NCBI GenBank assembly: GCA_913057235.1
Contig: CAJXNI010000005.1
Span: 1-64,000, forward strand
Direction: 5' to 3'
DNA length: 64,000 nt
Origin: an uncultured Bacteroidota bacterium
Lineage (GTDB): Bacteria > Bacteroidota > Bacteroidia > Flavobacteriales > Schleiferiaceae
Position 1 is the first letter of the stretch. Every line of letters starts with the position of its first letter. The translations under genes were made by a program, and so were the position numbers. Below are positions 53,609 to 62,165 of the stretch, piece after piece. The notes under the pieces are model-generated. The model was not told the origin of the DNA and searched no databases. It saw only the letters and a program-made list of their open reading frames with translations.

Positions 53609-53698
53609 AGACCTTGGGGCTAATTTAATTTAAAACTTACAACACCAAGGTGCAAGACTTTCAAAAACCTCTTCTATCTCATTAGCCCGATGCTTCAC

Positions 53699-53735
53699 AA
53701 AAAAAGCAGCGCTCCTAGGGGAAACGCTGCTTTTC
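53699..53735 (-). terminator. Intrinsic terminator of the PfkB kinase gene
   Basis: On the minus strand AGCAGCG (53731-53725) pairs with CGCTGCT (53711-53705) and is followed by a run of T. Confidence 0.75.
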
Positions 53736-53756
53736 AAAAGGGGGTTGGGTATCTTT

Positions 53757-54683
53757 TTATTTTGACAATTGCATGTCTAAACGCGTAAGGTCTATAAAGT
53801 CCATTACCCGCTCATGCACTTGCTTACGGTCTACATTTTTAATTTGGTCGGTGCCAAAACGCTCTACACAAAAAGAGGCCATGGCCGAACCATAAATTAC
53901 GGCCCGCTTCATGTTTTCAAAGCTAATATCCTGGCTGTGCGCCAAATGGCCCATGAAGCCTCCTGCAAATGTGTCGCCCGCTCCGGTGGGGTCAAATACT
54001 TCCTCCAATGGTAAGGCGGGGGCAAAAAACACTTCACTTCCGTGGAAGAGCAGGGCTCCGTGTTCGCCTTTTTTAATGATTAAATATTCAGGTCCCATGG
54101 TAAAGATTTTTTGAGCAGCTTTTACCAACGAATACTCTCCGCTGAGCTGTCGGGCTTCTTCATCATTAATGGTTAGCACATCCACCTGCTTCAACACTAC
54201 CTTTAATTCATCCAAAGCCACATCCATCCAAAAGTTCATGGTGTCTAAAGCCACTAGTTTGGGCCGTTGGTTCATTTGTTCCAATACCTTAAGCTGCACA
54301 GCCGGGGTGAGGTTTCCCAACATTAAATATTCAGTGTCTCTAAAGGCTTCCGGAATTACCGGGTCAAAGTCGGCCAGCACATTTAATTGTGTGTCTAAGG
54401 TGTCGCGGGTATTCATGTCATTGTGGTATTTCCCTTTCCAAAAGAAAGTTTTTCCACCTTTTACCTGTTCCACCCCTTGAGTGTTGATCCCTTTTTGAGC
54501 AAAAAGATCTAAATGTTCCTGGGGAAAATCTTCACCTACCACAGAAACAATTCGTATTTCATCCATAAAATTGGAAGCCGAAAGTGATCCGTAAGTAGCT
54601 GATCCACCGAGTATTTTACCCGATTCACCAAAGGGGGTAATCAATTCATCAAAGGCAACCGTGCCAACTATTAATAAGCTCAT
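53757..54683 (-). CDS. PfkB-family carbohydrate/nucleoside kinase
   Basis: 308 residues. PfkB fold: start LLIVGTVAFDELITPFGES, substrate-side GGSATYGSLSASNF, the second signature DPTGAGDTFAGGFMGHLA with the catalytic Asp, and NDEEARQLSG. The substrate could be a sugar or a nucleoside such as adenosine and is not fixed by sequence. The frame opens at 54710, but the Met at 54683 directly precedes the first beta strand. It is divergent from the tRNA locus. Confidence 0.9.
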   Translation of the reverse strand: MSLLIVGTVAFDELITPFGESGKILGGSATYGSLSASNFMDEIRIVSVVGEDFPQEHLDLFAQKGINTQGVEQVKGGKTFFWKGKYHNDMNTRDTLDTQLNVLADFDPVIPEAFRDTEYLMLGNLTPAVQLKVLEQMNQRPKLVALDTMNFWMDVALDELKVVLKQVDVLTINDEEARQLSGEYSLVKAAQKIFTMGPEYLIIKKGEHGALLFHGSEVFFAPALPLEEVFDPTGAGDTFAGGFMGHLAHSQDISFENMKRAVIYGSAMASFCVERFGTDQIKNVDRKQVHERVMDFIDLTRLDMQLSK

Positions 54684-54713
54684 GTAGGGGGCTTTAAAAT
54701 TTTGGGGCAAATA

Positions 54714-54744
54714 TTGTGTATTTATTAGAAAGGCGCTAATATTG
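54714..54744 (+). promoter_or_regulatory. Promoter of the tRNA-Asn locus (TTG-N20-TAATATTG)
   Basis: TTG at 54714-54716, 20 bases, TAATATTG at 54737-54744, seven of eight -7 consensus bases. It points at the broken tRNA copy and the intact tRNA behind it. Confidence 0.5.
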
Positions 54745-54794
54745 CAGCCCGTTTTTGAGGCATCTAAAAGAGATGTTGAAAAAACGAAAGAAAA

Positions 54795-54870
54795 GCTTCC
54801 TTAGCTCAGCTGCCCGCCCGGATGAACGGAGGTTCACCGTTCGGACGGGGTTAGAGTATCTGATCAAAGG
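54795..54870 (+). pseudogene. Broken tRNA-Asn copy with a 36-base hairpin insertion
   Basis: 54795-54812 (GCTTCCTTAGCTCAGCTG) is identical to the first 18 bases of the intact tRNA. A 36-base palindromic insert follows in the D-loop (54813-54848; GAACGG pairs with CCGTTC, flanked by CCGCCCG/CGGACGG), then GGTTAGAGTATCTGA, which again matches the tRNA with one change. After that the copy diverges and the anticodon, variable and T arms are missing. Confidence 0.75.
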
Positions 54871-54883
54871 TTATTAAAATAAT

Positions 54884-54957
54884 GCTTCCTTAGCTCAGCT
54901 GGTTAGAGCATCTGACTGTTAATCAGAGGGTCCTTGGTTCGAGCCCAAGAGGAAGCG
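54884..54957 (+). tRNA. tRNA-Asn (anticodon GTT)
   Basis: Perfect 7-bp acceptor stem (GCTTCCT/AGGAAGC), D arm AGCTCAGCTGGTTAGAGC, anticodon stem-loop TCTGA-CTGTTAA-TCAGA with GTT, and T arm CTTGG-TTCGAGC-CCAAG. CCA is not encoded. It is followed at once by an intrinsic terminator. Confidence 0.97.
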
Positions 54958-54964
54958 CTAATAA

Positions 54965-54997
54965 AAAGCCAATTGTGTAAAAGCAGTTGGCTTTTTT
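54965..54997 (+). terminator. Terminator of tRNA-Asn
   Basis: AAGCCAATTG and CAGTTGGCTT form a stem (one G-U pair), followed by TTTTTTA. Confidence 0.8.
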
Positions 54998-55034
54998 ATT
55001 TGTATGAAATCTTTTCGGGCGAGAGGTTTACCCT

Positions 55035-55068
55035 GAGCCTTAGCCGAAGGGAGCCCAAGAGGAAGCGC
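55035..55068 (+). pseudogene. 3' remnant of a third tRNA-Asn copy
   Basis: GAGCCCAAGAGGAAGCGC at 55051-55068 repeats exactly the last 18 bases of the intact tRNA locus (54941-54958). It is preceded by an imperfect palindrome CCCTGAGCCTTAGCCGAAGGG (55031-55051) in place of the T arm, and followed by its own terminator. Confidence 0.7.
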
Positions 55069-55074
55069 AGAGAA

Positions 55075-55101
55075 AGCCTGAGCTTTTGCTCGGGCTTTTT
55101 T
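55075..55101 (+). terminator. Terminator behind the third tRNA remnant
   Basis: GCCTGAGC, TTTT loop, GCTCGGGC, then TTTTTT. Confidence 0.8.
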
Positions 55102-55247
55102 GTGGAACATGTGCAGGATACATTGACTTTCAGTGCCAATTTGATTAACTGCCAGACCCAACTGATCATTCAGCTTCAATCGCCTTATGTTGAAGAATTG
55201 CAGAGGCTAGTATGACTAAAGGACAAGCCTCCCACAGACCTCCTTTT

Positions 55248-56435
55248 TTAAAGCCTATTAAATAGCACCACTACCTTTCTAAAACTGGGGTCGGGGCCCG
55301 ATGCTTCAAATAAAGCTACCTCTAACTTAATTTGTTGAGGAGCAAAGCCCAGCTCCTCAACCAAGAATGCTTGCACAGCCCGCACCCGCGCCTGTTTTAA
55401 TTCCAGATTTTTTTCCAGGCTACCTGTACTACTGCTGTAGCCCACCAAGCGCACAGAGCCTTGATTGAAGTTTAAGTTTTGCCGCAATACGGCCTTGGCT
55501 TCAGCCGATAAGCCCGAAAGGGCGTTCTCAAAATAGACCTCCAAACTATCCCTTTGTGGAACCGGAAGGCGGTCTGCCAGAGCTGGCATAGGGCTCACCA
55601 CGGTAGGCGGCATGCCAGAGTTTGCCTTATTCTCGAGTTGAGCGAGACGTTGACTCAAGTCCTGCACACTGTCGCGTAAAGCTTGTACAATTTGCGCGGT
55701 AGAGTCTGCGGCCTTTACCTTCTCTGGATAAGGTGGCTTTCGCTCACCGGTAATCACCAAATTCAAAGAGGATTGGGTATGGCGCGCGGCTTTGTGTTTT
55801 GTTCCAAAGGTGTAAATCAGTCCAAGGCCCGCGGAGGCATACGGCTCCCAGGCGGTGCCGTAATCAAAGCCGTCAAAGCCATCGTGCTGCACCAGATTGG
55901 CCTGAACTTCAAAATTCAAACGCCATGCTTTAGCCAATTGAAAACTTGTACCTAGCCCGCCAAAAAAACCATAGTGCTGGCTGTGCAAACCGTGGTTTAA
56001 GGCGCCGTCCTGTTGCAGAAAACGCTGAGCTTTAAACCGCCCGTGCAGCAAGCCTGCGCTGTTGTAAAAATGCCAGCGCCTATCGGCCGCATCCAGGCTT
56101 AAGCTGGTCCAATTGAGCAACATTGCTACACGCAATTCGGTAAACTCATTTTCATAGAATTCCCGTTGATTGGCTCCGGCTAAATGCCCAAAGCGGCCTT
56201 GCAATTGAAAACCCAAAAGCGGGTTGGCAAAGTACTCCACCCAAAGCTCTGCCCCCCAATTAGGCGTGCCAGCCGCATCTTGCCAGCCGTGAGGATCATC
56301 GGCCAAAGGGCCATCCCGTTCAGGACTGTGGATATCATAAAGTCCAACACCGCGCAAACCTGCAGACCAGGGAGCTGTTTGCGCCCTGCTGAGATAACCG
56401 GTGAAAACCACAACAAATAGAAGGATGTTTCTCAT
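55248..56435 (-). CDS. Outer-membrane beta-barrel with OmpA-like C-terminal domain
   Basis: 395 residues. Signal peptide (ILLFVVVFTGYLSRAQ), then an eight-strand-type barrel (to about residue 215; LGFQLQGRFGHLAG, AYASAGLGLIYTFG-like strands). A short coiled-coil linker follows (IVQALRDSVQDLSQRLAQLEN), then a peptidoglycan-facing OmpA-like domain (NFNQGSVRLVGYSSSTGSLEKNLELKQARVRAVQAFL). The domain is shorter than usual. Its start overlaps the stop of the HYR-domain gene by 4 bases, so the two are translated together and could form one surface assembly. Confidence 0.82.
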   Translation of the reverse strand: MRNILLFVVVFTGYLSRAQTAPWSAGLRGVGLYDIHSPERDGPLADDPHGWQDAAGTPNWGAELWVEYFANPLLGFQLQGRFGHLAGANQREFYENEFTELRVAMLLNWTSLSLDAADRRWHFYNSAGLLHGRFKAQRFLQQDGALNHGLHSQHYGFFGGLGTSFQLAKAWRLNFEVQANLVQHDGFDGFDYGTAWEPYASAGLGLIYTFGTKHKAARHTQSSLNLVITGERKPPYPEKVKAADSTAQIVQALRDSVQDLSQRLAQLENKANSGMPPTVVSPMPALADRLPVPQRDSLEVYFENALSGLSAEAKAVLRQNLNFNQGSVRLVGYSSSTGSLEKNLELKQARVRAVQAFLVEELGFAPQQIKLEVALFEASGPDPSFRKVVVLFNRL

Positions 56436-59400
56436 GGCCGCAACTGAATTTTACGTACTACCCGCGCCCGGGCACCCTGTATAGTTAAAAGATAGGAACC
56501 CGCAGACAAAGAAGGTAAAGGCAGTCTTTCGCGCTCACCGCTCGCTTTTATTTGCCACTGGTGCATCTTTTGCCCCGTGGTACTCACTAAGCAAATTATA
56601 TAGTCCTGCTTTTTAGGCAAGCCGGTGATAAAAAGCTGGCGGTAGGCCGGGTTGGGGAATAGTTGCAAGTCCTGTAATAATGCTTCTTCCAGGCCAATGC
56701 CGCCTCCACTTTGGCCTACCACAAAATCTGCAGAGTAGGCAGAACAGGCGTTGGCATTCTGCACCCGCACCTGGTAATTACCCCCCTGGCTGTACTGGTA
56801 GGTTTGCTGGGTAGCTCCCGGAATGGGCTGCCCATTGCGGTACCATTGATACTGCGCAAATAAGCCTGTGCCTAAAACGGTGCTGCCCAGCTGCTGCACT
56901 TGCGGACGGTTTGGGGCTGCGCTCACCTGCACCGCAAAGCGCCCCTGCTGGCTGCAGCCGGTGGTATCTGTAAATATATAACTTATAAAATGCTGACCCG
57001 GGCCGGCTTGGGCCGGGTCAAAGGCCCCGTTTTGCATGCCTGGACCTTGCAAGTTTAGATTCTGTCCTTGCCTAAAATCCTGGGGCGAGTCGTTTTCACA
57101 ATAACTTAGTTGTTGCGGCAGCACCGGGAATTGAGCCGGTAGCACTGTTACCGAAAACTGCGTTTGCACGGTGTTTCCAGACGCGTCTTGCAAAGTGAAG
57201 ACGTTTACGGTGGTGCCTACCGGCAGCACCGTGCCGCTGGGTTGCCCAGCTGTCTGGGTCACCTGAACCGCCCCACAATTATCGCTGCCCTGGGGCAGAC
57301 TGAAAAAGTAAGCAGCCCTGCAAAGGCCTACCGTATCAGAAGGGGGCACTTGGGTAACCACCGGGTCTTCTTGGTCTAAAACCCGCACGTTAAAGCTGGC
57401 CGTTGCCACATTATTGGCTGCATCAGTGGCCGTAAAAGTTACCCTAGTGCGGCCTACCGGAAAAGTGCTACCCGTTGGATGCGTGGTAGTAAGAGTAGCG
57501 CCTGAGCAGTTATCCACCACGGTAGGCAAGGCGTAGTTGGCCACGGCAGAGCAGCTTCCCGCGGAAGCGGCCACGGTAATGGTGCTGGGTATATTGGTGA
57601 TTTGGGGCGGTAGCTGGTCGGCTACGGTTACGCTAAAACTGTAGGTACTTTGGTTAGTGGCGCTATCGGTAGCGGTATAGGTGATTTGCGTAGTGCCCAC
57701 CGGCAGGGTATCTCCGGACTCATGGCTGCTGCTGAGGCTCACCGTACCGCAATTATCAATGGCCAGCGGTGGGTTCCACTGCACCACCGCGCCACATTGG
57801 TTGCTCAAGGGTGTTTGGCTTATAGCCGATGCATTGGCCGTAAAAATTGGCCTCACGGTGTCTAAAACGCTTACCGTAAATGAATCGATGCGCAGGTTGT
57901 TCTGGGCATCCGTAGCGGTAAAAGTAATGGTGTGGGCACCCACACTAAAAAAGCTTGCGCTGGGGCGCGATGCAGTCAAGGTGGCTCCGCTGCAGTTATC
58001 GTGAACCGTTGGCAGGTTAAAGCTTACGGTAGCTCCGCAACTTCCCGCGGCAGCGTAGGCCACTTGGTTAGCGGGCACATTGCTTAACCACGGTCTGATG
58101 GTATCTAGCAGCGTTACACCGGCCGAAGCTTGCGCCAGGTTTTGCTGCCCATCTCGCGCATAAACCTGCACCAACTGACCCATGCCTCCTGCACAGGTAA
58201 GAAGGGTATCGCTAAGCCAAAGGCTGTCAATGGCACAATTATCTGAGCTGGCTAACAACAGATCACTTGGGCTGATCAGAGCCTGCCCGGCCGAGTCTAG
58301 GAATAGCGTGGGGTTTACCACCGTTAAAAGCGGTGCCCGGGCATCTGCTACGGTTAAGATTGCGGAAATGGTATCACTGTTGCCGGCCGCATCGGTAGCG
58401 CTAAAAAGCACCGTTTGCGGGCCTATATCAGCACAAGAAAAGTTTTGCCGTGACACGCTGAAACTTAGCGGGCCGCAGTTATCAGAACTGTTACTATCCA
58501 GCTGAGCCGGATTTAAGAAGGCTTGGCCCTGGGCATTTAAAAGGAGGGTTAAACTGCGGACTTGCGCCTGAGGAGCTATGGTGTCTCGCACTAAAACTAT
58601 AGCTTGAGCGCTGTCTCGATTGCCCTGAGGGTCAGTACCTACTAGCCACACCAAGTTGGCGCCCCGCTGGCTGCAATTAAACTGATTGGGACGCACGCTC
58701 AGGCTTAGGCTGCAATTATCAAAACTGCCGTTGTCTACCACTTGTGGGTTTAGCGTGGCTTGCCCATTGGCATTGAGAAACACCTCGGCATTTTGGGCAC
58801 GCACCGTGGGGGGTACAACATCGGGCACACCCGGCAAGCAAGAACTTTGGGCAATCACCACCTGGTCAAAACCCAAACCGTCTGAAGGCCAGGAAAAATT
58901 ATCAAACTGGCTAAAACGCACTTGAAAGCCCGCCCCCACACTTTGGCCATTCGCTTGCACAATGCTGTCTAAATCATAAGGCCCCATGGTTTGCCAGCTG
59001 CTTACCCCATTGGTGAGAGCCACCAAGGGAATCCAGGGCTGGGTTGCGCTTCCGCGGATTTCTACCTGGTCCTGGGCATTTGGTTCATCGCCCTGATCAA
59101 AAAAGCGGAAGCTGAAAATAAGGTTGGTGTCATTCTGGTAGGCGCTCAGGTTCAACGTTAACACGGCTTGCGAGAGGGAAGGACTGCCTGCGGAATTGAC
59201 GTCCAGCGCCAAGGCTCCCAAACCCGCATCGGGCAAACCGGGAAAGGCAGTGCCGTAGCGCACGCGGCTGCGGCTAGTCTGCGGGGTTGCCTGCCAAAAG
59301 GCCCCGCTTTGGCAAGCAAAAACACTGCTATCGGTTAAGGTGCCACTGCTCTGTTCAAAATCTTCAATAAAAGGGAGTTGTATCGGCTGCAAAGCTTGGC

Positions 59401-59473
59401 AACCGCTTGGTTGTGCCCAAGCTGAAAAAGCTCCCGCAAAAGCCAAAAGTATAACGGATAAAGAATTGCCCAT
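56432..59473 (-). CDS. T9SS-secreted protein with seven HYR-like domains
   Basis: 1013 residues. Signal peptide (VILLAFAGAFSAWAQ), a jelly-roll domain of the choice-of-anchor/MAM type (about 25-220; LPFIEDFEQSSGTLTD, LGFDQVVIAQSS), then seven Ig-like HYR or related domains, each with a DNC motif and the pattern TITFTATDAQNN (about 225-800). A PKD-like stretch precedes the T9SS sorting domain (LQLFPNPAYRQLFITG, GSYLLTIQG). It is surface-exposed or released, probably adhesive. It overlaps the OmpA-like gene by 4 bases. Confidence 0.9.
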   Translation of the reverse strand: MGNSLSVILLAFAGAFSAWAQPSGCQALQPIQLPFIEDFEQSSGTLTDSSVFACQSGAFWQATPQTSRSRVRYGTAFPGLPDAGLGALALDVNSAGSPSLSQAVLTLNLSAYQNDTNLIFSFRFFDQGDEPNAQDQVEIRGSATQPWIPLVALTNGVSSWQTMGPYDLDSIVQANGQSVGAGFQVRFSQFDNFSWPSDGLGFDQVVIAQSSCLPGVPDVVPPTVRAQNAEVFLNANGQATLNPQVVDNGSFDNCSLSLSVRPNQFNCSQRGANLVWLVGTDPQGNRDSAQAIVLVRDTIAPQAQVRSLTLLLNAQGQAFLNPAQLDSNSSDNCGPLSFSVSRQNFSCADIGPQTVLFSATDAAGNSDTISAILTVADARAPLLTVVNPTLFLDSAGQALISPSDLLLASSDNCAIDSLWLSDTLLTCAGGMGQLVQVYARDGQQNLAQASAGVTLLDTIRPWLSNVPANQVAYAAAGSCGATVSFNLPTVHDNCSGATLTASRPSASFFSVGAHTITFTATDAQNNLRIDSFTVSVLDTVRPIFTANASAISQTPLSNQCGAVVQWNPPLAIDNCGTVSLSSSHESGDTLPVGTTQITYTATDSATNQSTYSFSVTVADQLPPQITNIPSTITVAASAGSCSAVANYALPTVVDNCSGATLTTTHPTGSTFPVGRTRVTFTATDAANNVATASFNVRVLDQEDPVVTQVPPSDTVGLCRAAYFFSLPQGSDNCGAVQVTQTAGQPSGTVLPVGTTVNVFTLQDASGNTVQTQFSVTVLPAQFPVLPQQLSYCENDSPQDFRQGQNLNLQGPGMQNGAFDPAQAGPGQHFISYIFTDTTGCSQQGRFAVQVSAAPNRPQVQQLGSTVLGTGLFAQYQWYRNGQPIPGATQQTYQYSQGGNYQVRVQNANACSAYSADFVVGQSGGGIGLEEALLQDLQLFPNPAYRQLFITGLPKKQDYIICLVSTTGQKMHQWQIKASGERERLPLPSLSAGSYLLTIQGARARVVRKIQLRP

Positions 59474-59519
59474 AGCACGGTTGAGTTCGTGTCAAAAATA
59501 CACGCTTTGCCGGCTCTGT

Positions 59520-60557
59520 TCAAAATGAATGGAGGTCAAAGGCTTTAATTTTTCCATGACGCCCCGCCAGCCAAAGCTTTCCGCTTTCTGGCACCAGCGC
59601 GCAAGTCCAAAAGTCTTCAGAACTTAGGTGATGCCAGCTCATACCTAAATCAAGGCTGAGGGCCGCTCCCTGCGGGCCACAAACCGCCAGCACCCATTTT
59701 TGGCCCCATCGGCCTAGAGCCGAGCCGTAGTAGGCACCGGGAACCGGAGCCGGCTGGGTAGGCTGCCAGGTTTGGCCTTTGTCAAAGCTTAGAAAAACAG
59801 ACTTTTGTTGACTGCTATCGGCTAGGTTGCCGCCAGCTATGCTCCACACAGAGTCTTGCGCCTGCACAGAGGTAATGCCGGCAAAATCGCCTGTGGGCAT
59901 GGGCGTAGAAAATGCCTGCCAATTTTCCTGATCCGGATTCTTTACAAGCAGGCGCGCATGGCCGCCCGCTCCCGTACCGATTATAAACTCATCTGGTGGC
60001 CCGGCCGACACGCAGGTGCCGGAGGCGGCAAAGCCGCCTTCGCCCTTAAGGGCCAAGGGTACATGTTGCGCTTCTACCCGTAACCAGCTCTGGCCAAAGT
60101 TTGAGGTTTCCAAGATAAAGGGCAGGCCGTCTACTGCGTCTGCATAGGCGTAGCCCTTGCCAGTAGCCTGCAGTGCCAGTGCATCTAAAAACCCTTTGGG
60201 ATGCGGCATTTGGTAACGCAGCGCAAAACCCTGGGACACCGAGAAGCGGTAAATCCGCGAAAGCGAGCCCGGGCCCGCAGAGAGCACTAAACAAGAGTCT
60301 TGGTTAAATCCGTGTACGTCTCTAAATTGAAGACTGTCGTTTTCAGGAAATGAAAATCGTTGCCAGGTTTGACCTCCATCTGTGGTAAGCTGCACCATAC
60401 TTTGCGTGCCACTTACCCAGGCCAACTGGGGGCTTAGCCAGTGCATACCGATAAAAAGCGGTTCGCTTGGTAGATTTTGAGCGTGGCCCTGCTCCCAAGC
60501 CCAGCAGCACGCGACTAAAAGCAGTGCAAGCTTTTTTAGCGGAGCTTTTGACGCCAC
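59520..60557 (-). CDS. Ycf48/BNR-type beta-propeller, exported
   Basis: 345 residues with signal peptide (LALLLVACCWAWEQGHAQ). BNR/Asp-box repeats S/T-x-D-G-G-x-T-W occur (TTDGGQTWQRF, SFDKGQTWQP, SLDLGMSWHHL), giving a seven-blade propeller like Ycf48/photosystem-stability-factor proteins, which help assemble redox complexes in cyanobacteria. It overlaps the cytochrome c gene by 22 bases, so a link to an electron-transfer protein is plausible. The substrate or partner is unknown. Confidence 0.8.
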   Translation of the reverse strand: MASKAPLKKLALLLVACCWAWEQGHAQNLPSEPLFIGMHWLSPQLAWVSGTQSMVQLTTDGGQTWQRFSFPENDSLQFRDVHGFNQDSCLVLSAGPGSLSRIYRFSVSQGFALRYQMPHPKGFLDALALQATGKGYAYADAVDGLPFILETSNFGQSWLRVEAQHVPLALKGEGGFAASGTCVSAGPPDEFIIGTGAGGHARLLVKNPDQENWQAFSTPMPTGDFAGITSVQAQDSVWSIAGGNLADSSQQKSVFLSFDKGQTWQPTQPAPVPGAYYGSALGRWGQKWVLAVCGPQGAALSLDLGMSWHHLSSEDFWTCALVPESGKLWLAGRHGKIKAFDLHSF

Positions 60558-60949
60558 TTTTGTACGGTTTGAGGATTTAGTTTTTGCGTAGATTGAATGA
60601 ACTCTTTACGCATGTAGTTTACCACCGCGCTAATTTCTGCATTGGTAATTCCGGCAATAGCCGCCATTTCCCGGTTGTACTCCTTACCATTCACCTCAAT
60701 GGGACCTTGTAAACCCTGAGTGATAATGGCCACCATTAAAGAATCATTGTTAAGATAGGTAGGGTCATCCAGAGGTGGATACAGCTTAAAGAAGCCCCGG
60801 CCTTTATTGCGGTGGCAGTTCTTGCAATATTGATCGTATACCTCATCGCCCTGAGGCTGGGTAAGTTCTACTGGGTAAAGGTTGGCCGCGGCTATTAAAA
60901 ATACGCTCAGTAATAGTAAGGAATTGCGAATAAAAGGGAGGAAGGTCAT
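60536..60949 (-). CDS. Exported class I cytochrome c
   Basis: 137 residues. Hydrophobic N-terminus (SLLLLSVFLIAAANL) acts as signal or anchor. The heme-binding CKNCH is near residue 42 and the axial Met probably lies in NREMAAIAG near 95; the fold matches monoheme class I cytochromes (DDPTYLNNDSLMVAIITQGLQG). It carries electrons in the periplasm. It is the first gene of a leftward group with the Ycf48-like propeller and is divergent from the next gene, with only 39 bases between starts. Confidence 0.9.
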   Translation of the reverse strand: MTFLPFIRNSLLLLSVFLIAAANLYPVELTQPQGDEVYDQYCKNCHRNKGRGFFKLYPPLDDPTYLNNDSLMVAIITQGLQGPIEVNGKEYNREMAAIAGITNAEISAVVNYMRKEFIQSTQKLNPQTVQKWRQKLR

Positions 60950-60988
60950 AAAATAAATTTTAGCAATTTACCAGTTTATACCTTGGAA

Positions 60989-62092
60989 ATGCGCTCCAAC
61001 AAAGTTTTTTTATTGTTGCGGCTTACCGGCAGTTCGTGTTCAACCAACGTGTACGTAGAAAAAGGTTACTATGAAAATGGAAAGTTGTATCTGGATGTGG
61101 TAAATACGGTTGGCGCTAGTAAGTTAGTTATTGACGCGAACAGCACCGTAACGGAAACAGACCAGCGTCAGAGCTTCACGCAAGTGCTTAATCTAGACTC
61201 CAACAAAACCAAGGAAACCATTATTTGGAATATAGGCTACATATTTGATGCCGGTTTTGCCATTAGTAATAATTTAGGCGGTGGCACTGATGTGCTCTAT
61301 TTTGCAGACGGGCCCTGGGGTGCCGACTATGAGCGCAACACCGGGGTAAGATCGGCTGCCTTAAGCATTATACCCGAAGCGGGTTACAACGTAGTGGCCA
61401 ATGAACGGCACCTAGAGCGCGGTGCGCAATTTAATGGAGACGTTAAAAACTACGTAAGCTTGTTTCGCATGCTTCGACCTGGTAATGGCTTAACAGATCT
61501 ATCAGATTACAATCAAATAGAATTTGAGGCCAGTTTAACCGGGGCAAATGAAATTGTTGTAACCCTTGTAAGCGATAGCGTTGCCCAATGGCAAAATCAA
61601 TTTAAAACAACGGTGAGTGTTACAAATGGAAGCCTAAACCGTAACAGCGTAGATTTTGCAGACTTTAAAAGTTTAGCGAGAGGTAAAATCCGCAGAAGCG
61701 ATCTTGTAAATGTTACTTTTTCAGTGGTAGGCGATCAATCAAACTTTAACCCTACCACGCTTATTGTTGACAATATAAACTTCACCCAAAACGGCAGAGG
61801 TCTTGGCGCTGAAGACTATGCTAATAACAAAGAGGAGAACCTTACGGTATACCCTAATCCTTTTAGCTACAGCACCACGATTGATTTTGACGCAGCGCAA
61901 GCTAGCGATTACCGTATTGAATTGTATGACGTGAGCGGTAAGTTGGTAGACTTTGCCCAGATCAGCAATGTTGTGCCAGGTGTTAACAGTGCCCAATACA
62001 CCCCGGCTAACCGGGTGAAATCAGGAGTTTATCTGATCAAGGTTATTGGTGCTTCCCAGACCTTAACCCAACAAGTGGTAATCCGAAAATAA
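60989..62092 (+). CDS. T9SS-sorted protein lacking a clear signal peptide, possibly 5'-truncated
   Basis: 367 residues from the ATG at 60989 (a TTG lies 6 bases earlier). The C-terminus is a T9SS sorting domain (LTVYPNPFSYSTTIDFDAAQ, GVYLIKVIG) and the middle looks like a CBM11/CIA30-type beta domain (NQIEFEASLTGANEIVVTLV, TTLIVDNINFTQN). T9SS cargo needs a Sec signal, but the N-terminus MRSNKVFLLLRLTGSSC is only a poor candidate. It may be the 3' part of a larger gene that lost its 5' half, or the signal may have mutated. Terminator downstream. Confidence 0.7.
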   Translation: MRSNKVFLLLRLTGSSCSTNVYVEKGYYENGKLYLDVVNTVGASKLVIDANSTVTETDQRQSFTQVLNLDSNKTKETIIWNIGYIFDAGFAISNNLGGGTDVLYFADGPWGADYERNTGVRSAALSIIPEAGYNVVANERHLERGAQFNGDVKNYVSLFRMLRPGNGLTDLSDYNQIEFEASLTGANEIVVTLVSDSVAQWQNQFKTTVSVTNGSLNRNSVDFADFKSLARGKIRRSDLVNVTFSVVGDQSNFNPTTLIVDNINFTQNGRGLGAEDYANNKEENLTVYPNPFSYSTTIDFDAAQASDYRIELYDVSGKLVDFAQISNVVPGVNSAQYTPANRVKSGVYLIKVIGASQTLTQQVVIRK

Positions 62093-62117
62093 CCGCTTAA
62101 AACTTTGTTTTCATGTG

Positions 62118-62154
62118 AAAAGCCCGGGTGAACATTTTTGCCTGGGCTTTCTTT
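62118..62154 (+). terminator. Intrinsic terminator of the T9SS gene
   Basis: AAAGCCCGGG and CCTGGGCTTT form a stem (one G-U pair) with a 13-base loop, then TCTTTATT. Confidence 0.7.
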
Positions 62155-62165
62155 ATTCTGGCACC

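Noticed and set aside
53611-53651. ACCTTGG/CCAAGGT inverted repeat upstream of the ECF sigma gene
   Set aside because: Seven-base arms 27 bases apart with no clear relation to a promoter; kept only as a remark in the gene entry.
54941-55068. 18-bp direct repeat of a tRNA 3' end as an integration site (attL/attR)
   Set aside because: Only about 110 bases lie between the copies and no integrase or cargo is present; tandem tRNA remnants explain it better.
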